A DNA stretch of 19,330 bases from CAVPGH01 sp046726955 (GTDB taxonomy: Bacteria > Acidobacteriota > Vicinamibacteria > Fen-336): the NCBI GenBank assembly GCA_046726955.1, contig JBKPBQ010000332.1, forward strand, positions 1 to 19,330, read 5' to 3'. Shown one piece after another: positions 8,302 to 15,706 of this stretch (position 1 is the first letter of the stretch; every line of letters begins with the position of its first letter). The position numbers and the translations under genes were made by a program. The notes beneath the pieces were generated by a model. The model searched no databases. It had not been told where the DNA came from and was given only the letters and a program-made list of their open reading frames with translations.

Positions 8302-8766
8302 ATGAAGAGCTCGGTGGTTCGCCTATCGGTCGCGGTTCTCGCGGCTGCCTTGATGCTGGTCGCGCTTCCCGCGCCGGTCGCGACGGCCGCGGGACCGTTC
8401 CAGTACCACTCCCTGACCCCCTGCCGAGCGGTGGACACCCGCGCGGGCCAGGGACCGGCCATGAACGACGGACAGACCCGCACGTTCTCGATCCAGGGCG
8501 TCTGCGGTGTGCCGGCCGGCGCCAAGGCCGTCTCGCTCAACGTGACCGCGGTCGGTCCTGCCGGCCTCGGCTTCCTGACCCTGTTCCCGGCGGGAACCAC
8601 GCAGCCGGTGGTCTCCAACCTGAACTACTCGGCCGGCGAGCCCGCGCTGGGCAACGGCGCGATCGTTCCGGTCGGCGCCGCGGCTCCGGACCTGTCGGTG
8701 TTCTCGCGCGTGAGCGGCGGCGGCGCCGTGAACGTGGTGATCGACGTCACCGGCTACTTCCAGTAA
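8302..8766 (+). CDS. Small secreted protein consisting only of the GYF-ending domain
   Basis: 154 aa from ATG 8302, with GTGAGG 7 nt upstream as Shine-Dalgarno. Residues 1-30 form a strong signal peptide (AVLAAALMLVALPAPVATAA). Residues 33-154 are the same domain found at the C-terminus of five larger proteins in this window: LTPCRAVDTR, VCGVPAGAKAVSLNVTAV, GFLTLFPAG, VVSNLNYSAGE, GNGAIVPVG and a terminal VVIDVTGYFQ. The two invariant cysteines (in PCR and CGVP) could form a disulfide after export. The RGNN found in the other copies is replaced by ALGNG. Because it has its own leader, upstream inverted repeat and downstream hairpin, it looks like an independently expressed unit and not a leftover fragment. 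It might be a structural subunit to which domain-bearing proteins dock, but no function is visible in the sequence. Confidence 0.88.
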   Translation: MKSSVVRLSVAVLAAALMLVALPAPVATAAGPFQYHSLTPCRAVDTRAGQGPAMNDGQTRTFSIQGVCGVPAGAKAVSLNVTAVGPAGLGFLTLFPAGTTQPVVSNLNYSAGEPALGNGAIVPVGAAAPDLSVFSRVSGGGAVNVVIDVTGYFQ

Positions 8767-8782
8767 CGCAGGCTTGTCCGTT

Positions 8783-8811
8783 CCCGGCGCCTCCTCAGGG
8801 GAGGCGCCGGG
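8783..8811 (+). terminator. Strong GC hairpin after the stand-alone domain gene
   Basis: CCCGGCGCCTCC (8783-8794) pairs perfectly with GGAGGCGCCGGG (8800-8811) across a 5-nt loop, starting 17 bp after the TAA. No run of T follows, so it would be a non-canonical terminator or an mRNA 3'-end stabiliser. It also argues against placing the next gene's start upstream of it. Confidence 0.6.
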
Positions 8812-8851
8812 TCCCGTGCCTTCGCTGCACCACCCTCCTCCCGGGCCGCGT

Positions 8852-9532
8852 GTGTCACGCCGCTTCAAGCTCGTCGTGCTCGCCGCCATCCTGGCGCCCC
8901 TCGTCTCGGGCCGTGCGCTCTCGTCGTCTGCGACGGACGTCCGCCTCGACGCCGGGCGCGTGATCGTCCACGCCACGAGCGCTCCCCTCAACGACGTCCT
9001 CAACCGCTTCTCGCAGGTTACCGGCGCCAAGATCGTCTACGACGCGGCCAAGCCGCGCCAGCTCGTCACGGTGGAGATCAATGCCGCGTCCGCGGCCGAG
9101 GCGCTCTCGCAGCTCCTCGAGGGCCAGGGCCTGAGCTACGCCCTGAAGCTCGACTCCGCCGGCCAGGGCGTCGACATGGTCTTCCTCATGTCCAAGGGCC
9201 AGTCCGCCGCCTCCGCTTCGGCGGCCGCGGCCCCGCCTCCCGGCATGCGGCGCGAACAAGGCGAGTCCGAGGAGCACGCCGTCGAGAACCCCATGGACAA
9301 CGACCCGGGTGTCGTGGAGGCGCAGGAGCCCGCCGAGAACGCGGACCAGGGACAGCCGATCATTCCCGTCCTCGATCTCGACCCGGCGCAGGCGAATCCC
9401 GCGTCCGGAGCGGCGGCTCCCGCCGCCCCCGGCGCGGCCCCGGCCGCGGGCCCGCGCACGCCGTTCTCGTCGCCCTGGCAGCCCGCGATGCCGTCTTTCC
9501 CGCAGGCGGCTTCGTACCCAGCCTGGCGGTGA
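8852..9532 (+). CDS. Secreted STN-domain (secretin/TonB short N-terminal) protein with proline/alanine-rich tail
   Basis: 226 aa from GTG 8852. A TTG at 8774 is in frame, but translation from it would read through the 8783-8811 hairpin and put 26 Pro/Gly-rich residues before the signal peptide, so GTG 8852 (VSRRFKLVVLAAILAPLVSG) is preferred, although its Shine-Dalgarno is weak. Residues ~30-115 match the STN fold: VRLDAGRVIVHATSAPLNDV, LNRFSQVTGAKIVYD, VTVEINAASAAEALSQLLEG, LSYALKLDSAG. STN domains normally sit at the N-terminus of secretins and TonB receptors, in the periplasm. No barrel or secretin domain follows; residues ~125-226 are a low-complexity Ala/Pro/Glu-rich tail. It may be a periplasmic adaptor for an outer-membrane complex, but no partner is encoded in the window. 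It ends 179 bp before a convergent gene; that gap is occupied by the structured repeat. Confidence 0.72.
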   Translation: MSRRFKLVVLAAILAPLVSGRALSSSATDVRLDAGRVIVHATSAPLNDVLNRFSQVTGAKIVYDAAKPRQLVTVEINAASAAEALSQLLEGQGLSYALKLDSAGQGVDMVFLMSKGQSAASASAAAAPPPGMRREQGESEEHAVENPMDNDPGVVEAQEPAENADQGQPIIPVLDLDPAQANPASGAAAPAAPGAAPAAGPRTPFSSPWQPAMPSFPQAASYPAWR

Positions 9533-9536
9533 CCGG

Positions 9537-9694
9537 CTGAAGTCGTGTCCTGGTCGGGGCGCGCGGCACTCGCTTCGCGCGCTTCCGGCCTAGGCGAGCC
9601 CGGCGCAAAAGGCGCCGCGCTCGCCATCGGCATTCACCGTACAGTCGCGCGCTACCGCGAGGCGCGCGCTCCCTTCAACGACACGACTTCCGGT
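9537..9694. repeat. Structured intergenic repeat, copy 1 (cloverleaf-like fold)
   Basis: This element closely matches the one at 15547-15699, roughly 85% identical by eye with a few 1-2-nt indels. A perfect 11-bp closing stem, GAAGTCGTGTC (9539-9549) with GACACGACTTC (9680-9690), encloses three hairpins. H1 pairs GCGCGCG 9559-9565 with CGCGCGC 9576-9582 and can extend by three outer pairs. H2 runs 9593-9625: GGCGAGC with GCTCGCC, one C-C mismatch, then CGGCGC with GCGCCG around AAAAG. H3 pairs CGCGCGC 9646-9652 with GCGCGCG 9662-9668 around a 9-nt loop. The sequence between H2 and H3 (around 9626-9645) differs at one base between copies. The element fills the gap between convergent genes ending at 9532 (+) and 9712 (-). 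Strand of action is unknown. Confidence 0.85.
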
Positions 9695-9711
9695 TCTGAA
9701 TCCCCGCCGGT

Positions 9712-12700
9712 CTATTCAACGAAGTAGCCCACCACGTCCACGATCACGTCCGCGGTGCCCGAGGCCTGCGTGCAGCGGATGTCGAAGCGGCCGGAAGCGT
9801 CGAGCACGTAGATCCCGTTGTTGCCCCGCACCTGGCCCGCGGAGTAGTTGAGTGCTACGACCTGGGGCACGGCCGCTCCGGTCGGGAAGATGCGGAGGTT
9901 GCCGGTGCTCGTGGGGGCGACGACGGTCGTGTTCACGAAGACCGCCGTGGCGTTCGCGGGGATGCCGCAGCCGCCGGTCACCTGGAACGTGCGGCTCTGG
10001 CCCGCGCCTAGGGCCGGTCCTCCGAGCGGCCCGGCCGGGTTGCGGGTGTCGATGAGCCGGCAGGGAATGACCGTGTAGAACGATCCCGGCGGCCGGTCGT
10101 TGTCGGTCGCGCTGTTGTTGCCGGGAACGGGGTCGTCGCGCCCGTCGCCGCGGTCGATCGTCGCGGTGTTCAGGATGGCGCCCGTGGCCGTGGGAGATAC
10201 CGTGGCCTGGGCGGTGAAGGTGGCCGTTCCTCCCGCGGCCAGGCTCACGGTCGTGGCGATGTTGCCCGTGCCGGTTGGCGCCCCGCACGAGGAGCCGGCG
10301 CTCGCGTTGCACGTCCACGTCACGCCGGTGAGGCTCGCCGGGAACGTGTCGGCGACCGGCGACCCGGGCGCGGCGATCGTTCCCGAGTTCCTGGTCACGA
10401 TCGTGTAGGTGACGGACTGTCCGGGGACGTACTGGTCGATCCCGTCCGTCTTCGTGATCGAGAGGTCCGAGCCGGTGCACCCTCCGAATGTGGTGCCGTT
10501 GAGCGTGAGGTTCACGCACTCGATGTTGCCGATGTCCGCGGGGCCGAGGTCGATGACCTTGAGCATCCAGTTGCCGTTCACCTGCGCGCCCGTCTTTCCC
10601 GCGAACGTGTAGAGCGGCTCCTCCGGCCGGAACGATCCGACGAACGGCCCGGTGCCGGAATCGATCGAGGTCGGCGCCGCGTCGTCGAACGTGGTGTCGT
10701 TGGCGTCGGCGGGACAGTCCGTCCCGTAGCCCGGGGCGCCCCCGCCGACCTGGGTGGCGAGGGTGACGGTCGTGCCGTCCGGGCCGATCAGGCGGAGCAG
10801 CAGATCCCCGCTGTACGTGTGGCTGATGCGCACGGTCACCTTCACCTTGGAGAGCGTCTGCGCGAAGGCGGCCACGGGGATGGAGAGCGTCGCCCCCACG
10901 AAGTTGTTGTCGGGGATCGGGACGGGACCGGTGGCGGAGAAGACGGTCGCGGCACCGCCTCCGCCCGTGGGCAGATCGAACGACAGGCTCAGCGGGCCGC
11001 TCGGGCTGGAGAGCGAGAGGGTGAGCTTGATCGGCTTGCCGACCTGCAGGGGATCCGGGCCGCTCGAGAGGAGGAAGGGCAGCACGTTCGCGCCCGTGCC
11101 TCCGCCGGGGGCGATGATGGGATAGGGCGAGACGCCCTGGCTCACCACGACGCCAGGTGTCGTGGTGGTGAGAGTCGCGACCATGTCCGCGGCAGCCACC
11201 GTCCCCGTGTTGCGGAGCGTGACGGTGAGCGTGAAGCACTCGCCGTAGTCCACGGCACCGTTGTGGTTTCCGATGCTGTCGTCCACGGCGAGAGCGGAGA
11301 CCGCGAGGACGGGCGCGGGCTGCAGGGCGACGTTGGCGGTCGTCGTCCCGCTCGTACCCACCACGAGCCCGGTCCGGCTCGCGGGAAAGTATCCGGCGGC
11401 GGTCACCGTGATGTCGTAGGCGCCCGCGGCCAGGGCGATCGAGTACGCACCGGACGCGTCCGTGAGGACGTGCGGGCCGCCCGTCACCTGGACGAGAGCG
11501 CCGGCGATCGGGCTCGTCGTCCCGGCGCTCGTCACGACGCCGGCGATCTTTCCGCTGCCGAGCGAGAAGTTCTGGGTCGTGGTCGCCGAGGCCGTCACCA
11601 CGATGCCGGGAGCGGAGACGGTGCCGAAGCCGCTCTTCGAGGCGACGACCGTGTAGGTGCCGGCGGGGACGCTCGTCGTGTAGATGCCCGCGCCGTTCGT
11701 CACCGCCGAGTAGCCGCTCGCCTGCACGAGGGCGCCGGCGAGGGGGGCCGCGGTGGCCGCGATCGTGACCATGCCCGAGAGCGTCCCGAAGCTCGTCCCG
11801 GACGCGCAGGAAGGAAACTTGAAGCTCCCGATGCGGGTCTGCCAGCACGCGGTCACCGAGCAGCCGCCGGGGGCCACGGCGTCGTAGTACTCCTGCGTGT
11901 ACCAGAACGTGCAGTCGTCCGCGGGATCGACGGACATCGCGCTGTAGTCGCCCCAGCGCGATCCCGACGAGGTCTGCGAGCGCCCGCCGGGGACGAGCGT
12001 CGTCTCGCCCTGGAAGAGGCCGCCCGGGGGATCGGAGGCGAGCCGGCCCGCGTAGCGCACGCCGGGGAAGGTCGTCGTCTCGTCGGAGACGCTGTAGCCG
12101 ACGGCGATGTTGCCCTGCGCGTCCATGGCCGCGCTGCTCATCCAGCGGTGGGTGGTGTCCGGCGAGAACGTGGCCTGCTCGTGCACGGCGAAGGCTCCGC
12201 CGGGGAGCGTCCGGCGCAGCTCGTAGTAGCGCACGCCGGACACGTGCCCGCTCGTCGCCGTGGGCGGCGTCGCGTTGACGTCGGCGGCGTGGCTGAACAC
12301 GAGCGACTCGTGCGTGCCGAAGTTCCGGTAGGCGAGCCGCTGCATCGGGCGGTCCGCGATCGCGTCGAGCCTCTGGCCGCAGTTGGCGGGCGGAGGCTGG
12401 TCGATGTCGTCCCGGGAGGTGAAGGGGATCGTCCCCGAGCACGTGCCGCTCGTTTCCGTGAACGTCGCGTCGAAGCTGGCGACGGCGAGGGAGGCGATCT
12501 CGGTGAACGTGGACGCTGCGGGGTTGGCGAAGTCGGGCCGCACCTCGAACATGCGGACCCCGTCCTGGGTGTCCGCGAACTCGTCGGCGGTGATCGAGAG
12601 CATGTAGGCGGGCGTCCCCGGCGGTGGAGCGACCCCGTCCACGTCGGCGGGAAGGATCCGCTGCAATCCGTGGTAGGTGGTGCTCAGGTCGAAGAAGACC

Positions 12701-13599
12701 ATCTCGGCCGTGGGATCGCCGACCAGCATCTTCGCGCGGTTGAACGCGAAGGCGGCCTCGCCGACGAAGTCGAGCGTGCCGCCCTGGAAGAGCGGGGCCG
12801 TCATGTAGTAGCCGTCCGGCCAGACGCCGAACTTCGGGTAGTCGTCGAGGTAGCCGTTCGGGATGACGTACTGGTAGACGTAGTAGGCCCCGGTGGGATC
12901 GCCCGTCTGCGAGACCGCGATGCACTCGCTGAAGGGCGGGTTGGGGAAGGCCGGAAGCGCGAACTGGCTGAGGTGCCAGCGGTTCGCGAGCGGGTCGTAG
13001 AGCACGATCGGGTCGCCGTCGTCGCCCGTCGCGCAGTCGCCGCCGAGGCTCGCGAAGAGCGAGCTCAGCAGGAAGGCGGGGCCGGCCGGTGTCCCCGTCT
13101 TGTCGAAGACCTGGCAGGCGGTGTTGACGCACTGCACGTAGTGGTTGGGTCCGACGTCGCCGACCGTGTCCGGGGGCGTGAAGAAGCCGCCGGAGAGACT
13201 GCCCTGGACGAGCTGGCTGATCCCCTGGAAGTTGACGATCGGGGACGGCGCCTGCGTCGGCGGCATCGACGACTGGAGCGCTCCGTCCGGCGCGCCCATG
13301 TCCCTGGCCCGCGGATGGCGACCCTCCTCGAGGGACTCGTTCTTCACCTCGCGCAGCTTGCGCGGGTCCGCTGCCTTGTAGACGCGCGGGATCTCGCGCA
13401 AGGGCCGCGAGGTGCCGCTGCGCTCGGGCCGCACGAGCTGGGGCACGGGCGACGAGGCCCGAGGGGCGCGCGGCTTCTGGGCGGGCGCGTCGCGGTCCCG
13501 CTCCTCGGCATTCAAGGGGCTGAAACACGCCAGGAGCAGCAGGATCACGGCTCCGACCGGCGGCGCGGCTCGAAGCCACGAACGCGTCGTCGTCGTCAT
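9712..13599 (-). CDS. Large modular secreted protein: propeller-like head, regulatory-like repeats, P-domain, DUF11 and C-terminal GYF-ending domain
   Basis: 1295 aa from ATG at 13599, preceded by GCGAGGTGCCC, which supplies a Shine-Dalgarno. The longer open frame upstream is unlikely because the signal sequence starts here (SWLRAAPPVGAVILLLLACF; the Cys could be a lipobox). Residues ~90-600 are an unassigned domain with PPDTVGDVGPNHYVQCVNTA, GDPIVLYDPLANRWHLSQFA and RWGDYSAMSVDPADDCTFWY, probably a beta-propeller. Residues ~604-684 and ~685-764 are carboxypeptidase-regulatory-like beta-sandwiches. Residues ~770-875 look CARDB-like. Residues ~881-1037 resemble a proprotein-convertase P-domain (ISHTYSGDLLLRLIGPDGT; VNGNWMLKVIDLGPADIGN). 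Residues ~1041-1168 form a DUF11 repeat. Residues 1174-1295 are the shared domain ending DVVGYFVE. No catalytic motif was recognised. It is probably a surface adhesin or scaffold. It is divergent from the neighbouring sulfatase-like gene, with 94 bp between starts. Confidence 0.85.
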   Translation of the reverse strand: MTTTTRSWLRAAPPVGAVILLLLACFSPLNAEERDRDAPAQKPRAPRASSPVPQLVRPERSGTSRPLREIPRVYKAADPRKLREVKNESLEEGRHPRARDMGAPDGALQSSMPPTQAPSPIVNFQGISQLVQGSLSGGFFTPPDTVGDVGPNHYVQCVNTACQVFDKTGTPAGPAFLLSSLFASLGGDCATGDDGDPIVLYDPLANRWHLSQFALPAFPNPPFSECIAVSQTGDPTGAYYVYQYVIPNGYLDDYPKFGVWPDGYYMTAPLFQGGTLDFVGEAAFAFNRAKMLVGDPTAEMVFFDLSTTYHGLQRILPADVDGVAPPPGTPAYMLSITADEFADTQDGVRMFEVRPDFANPAASTFTEIASLAVASFDATFTETSGTCSGTIPFTSRDDIDQPPPANCGQRLDAIADRPMQRLAYRNFGTHESLVFSHAADVNATPPTATSGHVSGVRYYELRRTLPGGAFAVHEQATFSPDTTHRWMSSAAMDAQGNIAVGYSVSDETTTFPGVRYAGRLASDPPGGLFQGETTLVPGGRSQTSSGSRWGDYSAMSVDPADDCTFWYTQEYYDAVAPGGCSVTACWQTRIGSFKFPSCASGTSFGTLSGMVTIAATAAPLAGALVQASGYSAVTNGAGIYTTSVPAGTYTVVASKSGFGTVSAPGIVVTASATTTQNFSLGSGKIAGVVTSAGTTSPIAGALVQVTGGPHVLTDASGAYSIALAAGAYDITVTAAGYFPASRTGLVVGTSGTTTANVALQPAPVLAVSALAVDDSIGNHNGAVDYGECFTLTVTLRNTGTVAAADMVATLTTTTPGVVVSQGVSPYPIIAPGGGTGANVLPFLLSSGPDPLQVGKPIKLTLSLSSPSGPLSLSFDLPTGGGGAATVFSATGPVPIPDNNFVGATLSIPVAAFAQTLSKVKVTVRISHTYSGDLLLRLIGPDGTTVTLATQVGGGAPGYGTDCPADANDTTFDDAAPTSIDSGTGPFVGSFRPEEPLYTFAGKTGAQVNGNWMLKVIDLGPADIGNIECVNLTLNGTTFGGCTGSDLSITKTDGIDQYVPGQSVTYTIVTRNSGTIAAPGSPVADTFPASLTGVTWTCNASAGSSCGAPTGTGNIATTVSLAAGGTATFTAQATVSPTATGAILNTATIDRGDGRDDPVPGNNSATDNDRPPGSFYTVIPCRLIDTRNPAGPLGGPALGAGQSRTFQVTGGCGIPANATAVFVNTTVVAPTSTGNLRIFPTGAAVPQVVALNYSAGQVRGNNGIYVLDASGRFDIRCTQASGTADVIVDVVGYFVE

Positions 13600-13621
13600 G
13601 GGCACCTCGCTTGCGGTCCTG

Positions 13622-13652
13622 ACCGTACCCGCCTTGCCGCGGCCAGGCAAGG
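13622..13652 (-). promoter_or_regulatory. Possible promoter with inverted repeat in the divergent intergenic region
   Basis: The 94-bp gap between divergent starts 13599 (-) and 13694 (+) holds an inverted repeat CCTTGCC (13632-13638) and GGCAAGG (13646-13652) with a 7-nt loop. Reading the minus strand, TTGCCT (13650-13645) and TACGGT (13627-13622) are 17 nt apart and would be weak -35 and -10 boxes for the large minus-strand gene, with the inverted repeat overlapping the spacer. Matches to consensus are poor, so this is tentative. Confidence 0.3.
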
Positions 13653-13693
13653 GCCTGGCGCACAGGCTGCAGACGAAGTGGAATACTGGGGCG

Positions 13694-15550
13694 GTGTCGG
13701 GCTTGCGTATCACCGTGTCGACCTTCGCCCTCGTCGCGCTCCTCGGCGGCTCCGCTTTCGCCGCGGAGACCCCGCGGGCGGCCGACCGCTCTCCCCTCGC
13801 CGGCCTCCGCCCGGGGATGGCCTCGGAGCTGAACCTCCTCGTCGTCACGCTCGACACCACGCGTGCGGACCGGATCGGCGCCTACGGCTATGCGGACGCG
13901 TCTACCCCGACGCTCGACGCGCTCGCCCGTCGCTCGCTGCGGTTCGCGGCCGCGGTGAGCGTCGCCCCGGAGACGCTGCCCGCCCACTGCTCGATCTTCA
14001 CCGGGCGCTATCCGTACCAGCACGGCGTCCGGCTCAACGCGGAGTACCGGCTGCCGGCGAGCGAAACGACGCTCGCCGAGCGGCTTCGCGGCCACGGCTA
14101 CGAGACCGCGGCCTTCGTGTCGGCGTTCGTCCTCGACGCGCGGTACGGCCTCGACCAGGGGTTCGACGTGTACGACGACCGCGTGGAAGCCGGCGGCGGG
14201 GCGGGGTTCCCGTCGGGCACGATCGAGCGGCCGGCGGACCGCACGACGGACGCGGCGCTCGCGTGGCTGGAGGGCCGCCGCCCCGGCCGTCCCTTCTTCG
14301 CCTGGGTCCACTACTTCGACCCGCACGCGCCCTACAAGCCTCCGCCGGCGGCCGCCGCCCGCGCCGGGGGACGCGCGTACGACGGCGAGATCTCCTTCGC
14401 GGACGAGCAGCTCGGCCGTCTCCTGGAGCGACTGAAGACGAAGGGGCTCGAGAGCCGGACGGTGGTGGCCGTGCTCGGCGACCACGGCGAGAGCCTCGGC
14501 GACCACGGCGAGAGTACGCACAGCATCTTCCTCTACGACTCCGTCCTGCGCGTCCCGCTCCTCCTGGCCGTGCCGGGCGCTTCCGCGACGGCGGGCCGCG
14601 TTGAGGACGGAGTCGTGTCCGAGGTGGACGTCGTTCCGACGCTGCTCGACCTGCTAGGGGTGAAGGCGGGGGAGACGCCCGGGCCCGCGATGGACGGGCG
14701 GAGCCTCGTGGGCTGGTCGCCGCCCGAGGACCGCGCCGTCTACGCGGAGAGCTTCACGCCCTTCCTCGACTACGGGTGGGCGCCGCTGCGGGCGCTGCGG
14801 CGCCGGGGCGACAAGGCAATCCTCGCGCCGCGGCCCGAGTACTACGACCTTCGCAAGGACCCCGGCGAGCGCGTGGACCTCGGGAGCGCGACGGGCCCCG
14901 CGGCCACGGCCCGCGACTCGCTCCTCGACACGCTGCGCGCGATGGCGGACCGCTCGGCCGTCCTCCCGCCGTCGCCCGAGGTGGATCCGGAGGTCCGCGA
15001 GAGGCTGGCCGCGCTCGGCTATTCGGGCGGCGCCGGGCCCGCCGGGCCGGCGAGCGGAGCGTTGCGCGATCCCAAGGACATGATCGGCGTCTCGCAGAAG
15101 CTCATCCAGGCGAACGCGCTCCTCTCCGAGGGCCGGGTGCGGGAGGCGCTCGCCGTCGTGCTCGCCGCGGCCAGGGAGTCGCCGAACGACCGGAGCGTCC
15201 TGCACGCCCAGGGGAAGATCTACCTCCGCCTGGGCCGCGTCGCCGACGCGGAGAAAGCGCTCCGCGCCTTCCACGACATCCGTCCCAAGGCGGACGTGTC
15301 CCTGCTCCTCGCGCAGATCCTGATCCTCGACGGCCGCTATCCCGAAGCGACGGCGCTGCTCGACGAGGCGCAATCGCTCGAGCCCCGGCACGGCGGGATC
15401 TTCATCGCGCGCGGGGACATGCAGGCGCGGCAGGGTCTCGCCGCCGAGGCGCGCCGCAGCTTCGAGAAGGCGCGCGAGGTCGATCCCTACCGCGCGTCGA
15501 GCCTCGCCGCGGCCCGCCTCGCGGCTCTCGACGCCAAGGCGCGTAACTGA
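13694..15550 (+). CDS. Sulfatase-fold (alkaline phosphatase superfamily) protein with TPR tail, Thr at the nucleophile position
   Basis: 618 aa from GTG 13694, followed by a signal peptide (LRITVSTFALVALLGGSAFA); TTG 13703 is an alternative. The sulfatase fold (PF00884) starts with NLLVVTLDTTRADRIGAYGY, where D54 and T55 suit metal binding, and PETLPAHCSIFTGRYPYQHG with T94 where sulfatases have the Cys/Ser converted to formylglycine. H-D metal ligands appear as WVHYFDPHAPY and D263-H264 in GDHGESLGDHGE. The CxPxR/SxPxR formylglycine motif is absent, so it is more likely a Thr-nucleophile phosphodiesterase/transferase-like enzyme, as in LtaS or EptA, than a true sulfatase. From residue ~459 three to four TPRs follow (LIQANALLSEGRVREALAVV, KIYLRLGRVADAEKALRAFH). 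Its TGA lies inside copy 2 of the structured repeat. A paralogue converges on it from the other side. The substrate is unknown. Confidence 0.88.
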   Translation: MSGLRITVSTFALVALLGGSAFAAETPRAADRSPLAGLRPGMASELNLLVVTLDTTRADRIGAYGYADASTPTLDALARRSLRFAAAVSVAPETLPAHCSIFTGRYPYQHGVRLNAEYRLPASETTLAERLRGHGYETAAFVSAFVLDARYGLDQGFDVYDDRVEAGGGAGFPSGTIERPADRTTDAALAWLEGRRPGRPFFAWVHYFDPHAPYKPPPAAAARAGGRAYDGEISFADEQLGRLLERLKTKGLESRTVVAVLGDHGESLGDHGESTHSIFLYDSVLRVPLLLAVPGASATAGRVEDGVVSEVDVVPTLLDLLGVKAGETPGPAMDGRSLVGWSPPEDRAVYAESFTPFLDYGWAPLRALRRRGDKAILAPRPEYYDLRKDPGERVDLGSATGPAATARDSLLDTLRAMADRSAVLPPSPEVDPEVRERLAALGYSGGAGPAGPASGALRDPKDMIGVSQKLIQANALLSEGRVREALAVVLAAARESPNDRSVLHAQGKIYLRLGRVADAEKALRAFHDIRPKADVSLLLAQILILDGRYPEATALLDEAQSLEPRHGGIFIARGDMQARQGLAAEARRSFEKAREVDPYRASSLAAARLAALDAKARN

Positions 15551-15699
15551 AGTCGTGTGCCGGCAGGGGCGCGCGGCACTCGCACGCGCGCTCCAGCCTG
15601 AGCGAGCCCGGCGCTCACGCGCCGCGCTCGCCATCGGCATTCATCGTACAGTCGCGCGCTACCGCGAGGCGCGCGCGCCCTTCGACACACGACTCCGGT
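15547..15699. repeat. Structured intergenic repeat, copy 2 (cloverleaf-like fold)
   Basis: This is the second copy of the element at 9537-9694. The closing stem is GAAGTCGTGTG (15549-15559) with CACACGACTCC (15686-15696), paired at 10 of 11 positions. Its innermost pair is G-C where copy 1 has C-G, a compensatory change. H1 keeps GCGCGCG/CGCGCGC, with an outer G-C pair replacing a G-T in copy 1. H2 (15602-15631) keeps GCGAGC/GCTCGC and CGGCGC/GCGCCG with the same C-C mismatch, but the loop is TCAC. H3 (15653-15659 with 15669-15675) has an identical 9-nt loop. The element's first bases (cTGA) provide the stop codon of the sulfatase-like gene, and it ends 10 bp before the stop of the convergent paralogue. 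Confidence 0.85.
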
Positions 15700-15706
15700 G
15701 TGCACA

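Noticed and set aside
9537..9694. Interpretation of the intergenic repeat as an integron attC site or a tRNA gene
   Set aside because: No GTTRRRY/RYYYAAC core sites, no integrase, and neighbouring genes alternate in orientation; the cloverleaf-like fold lacks tRNA-length arms, anticodon-loop spacing and CCA-end features.
10819..14604. 1261-aa + strand open frame opposite the large minus-strand protein
   Set aside because: Antisense shadow without recognisable motifs; the minus strand encodes ordered known domains.
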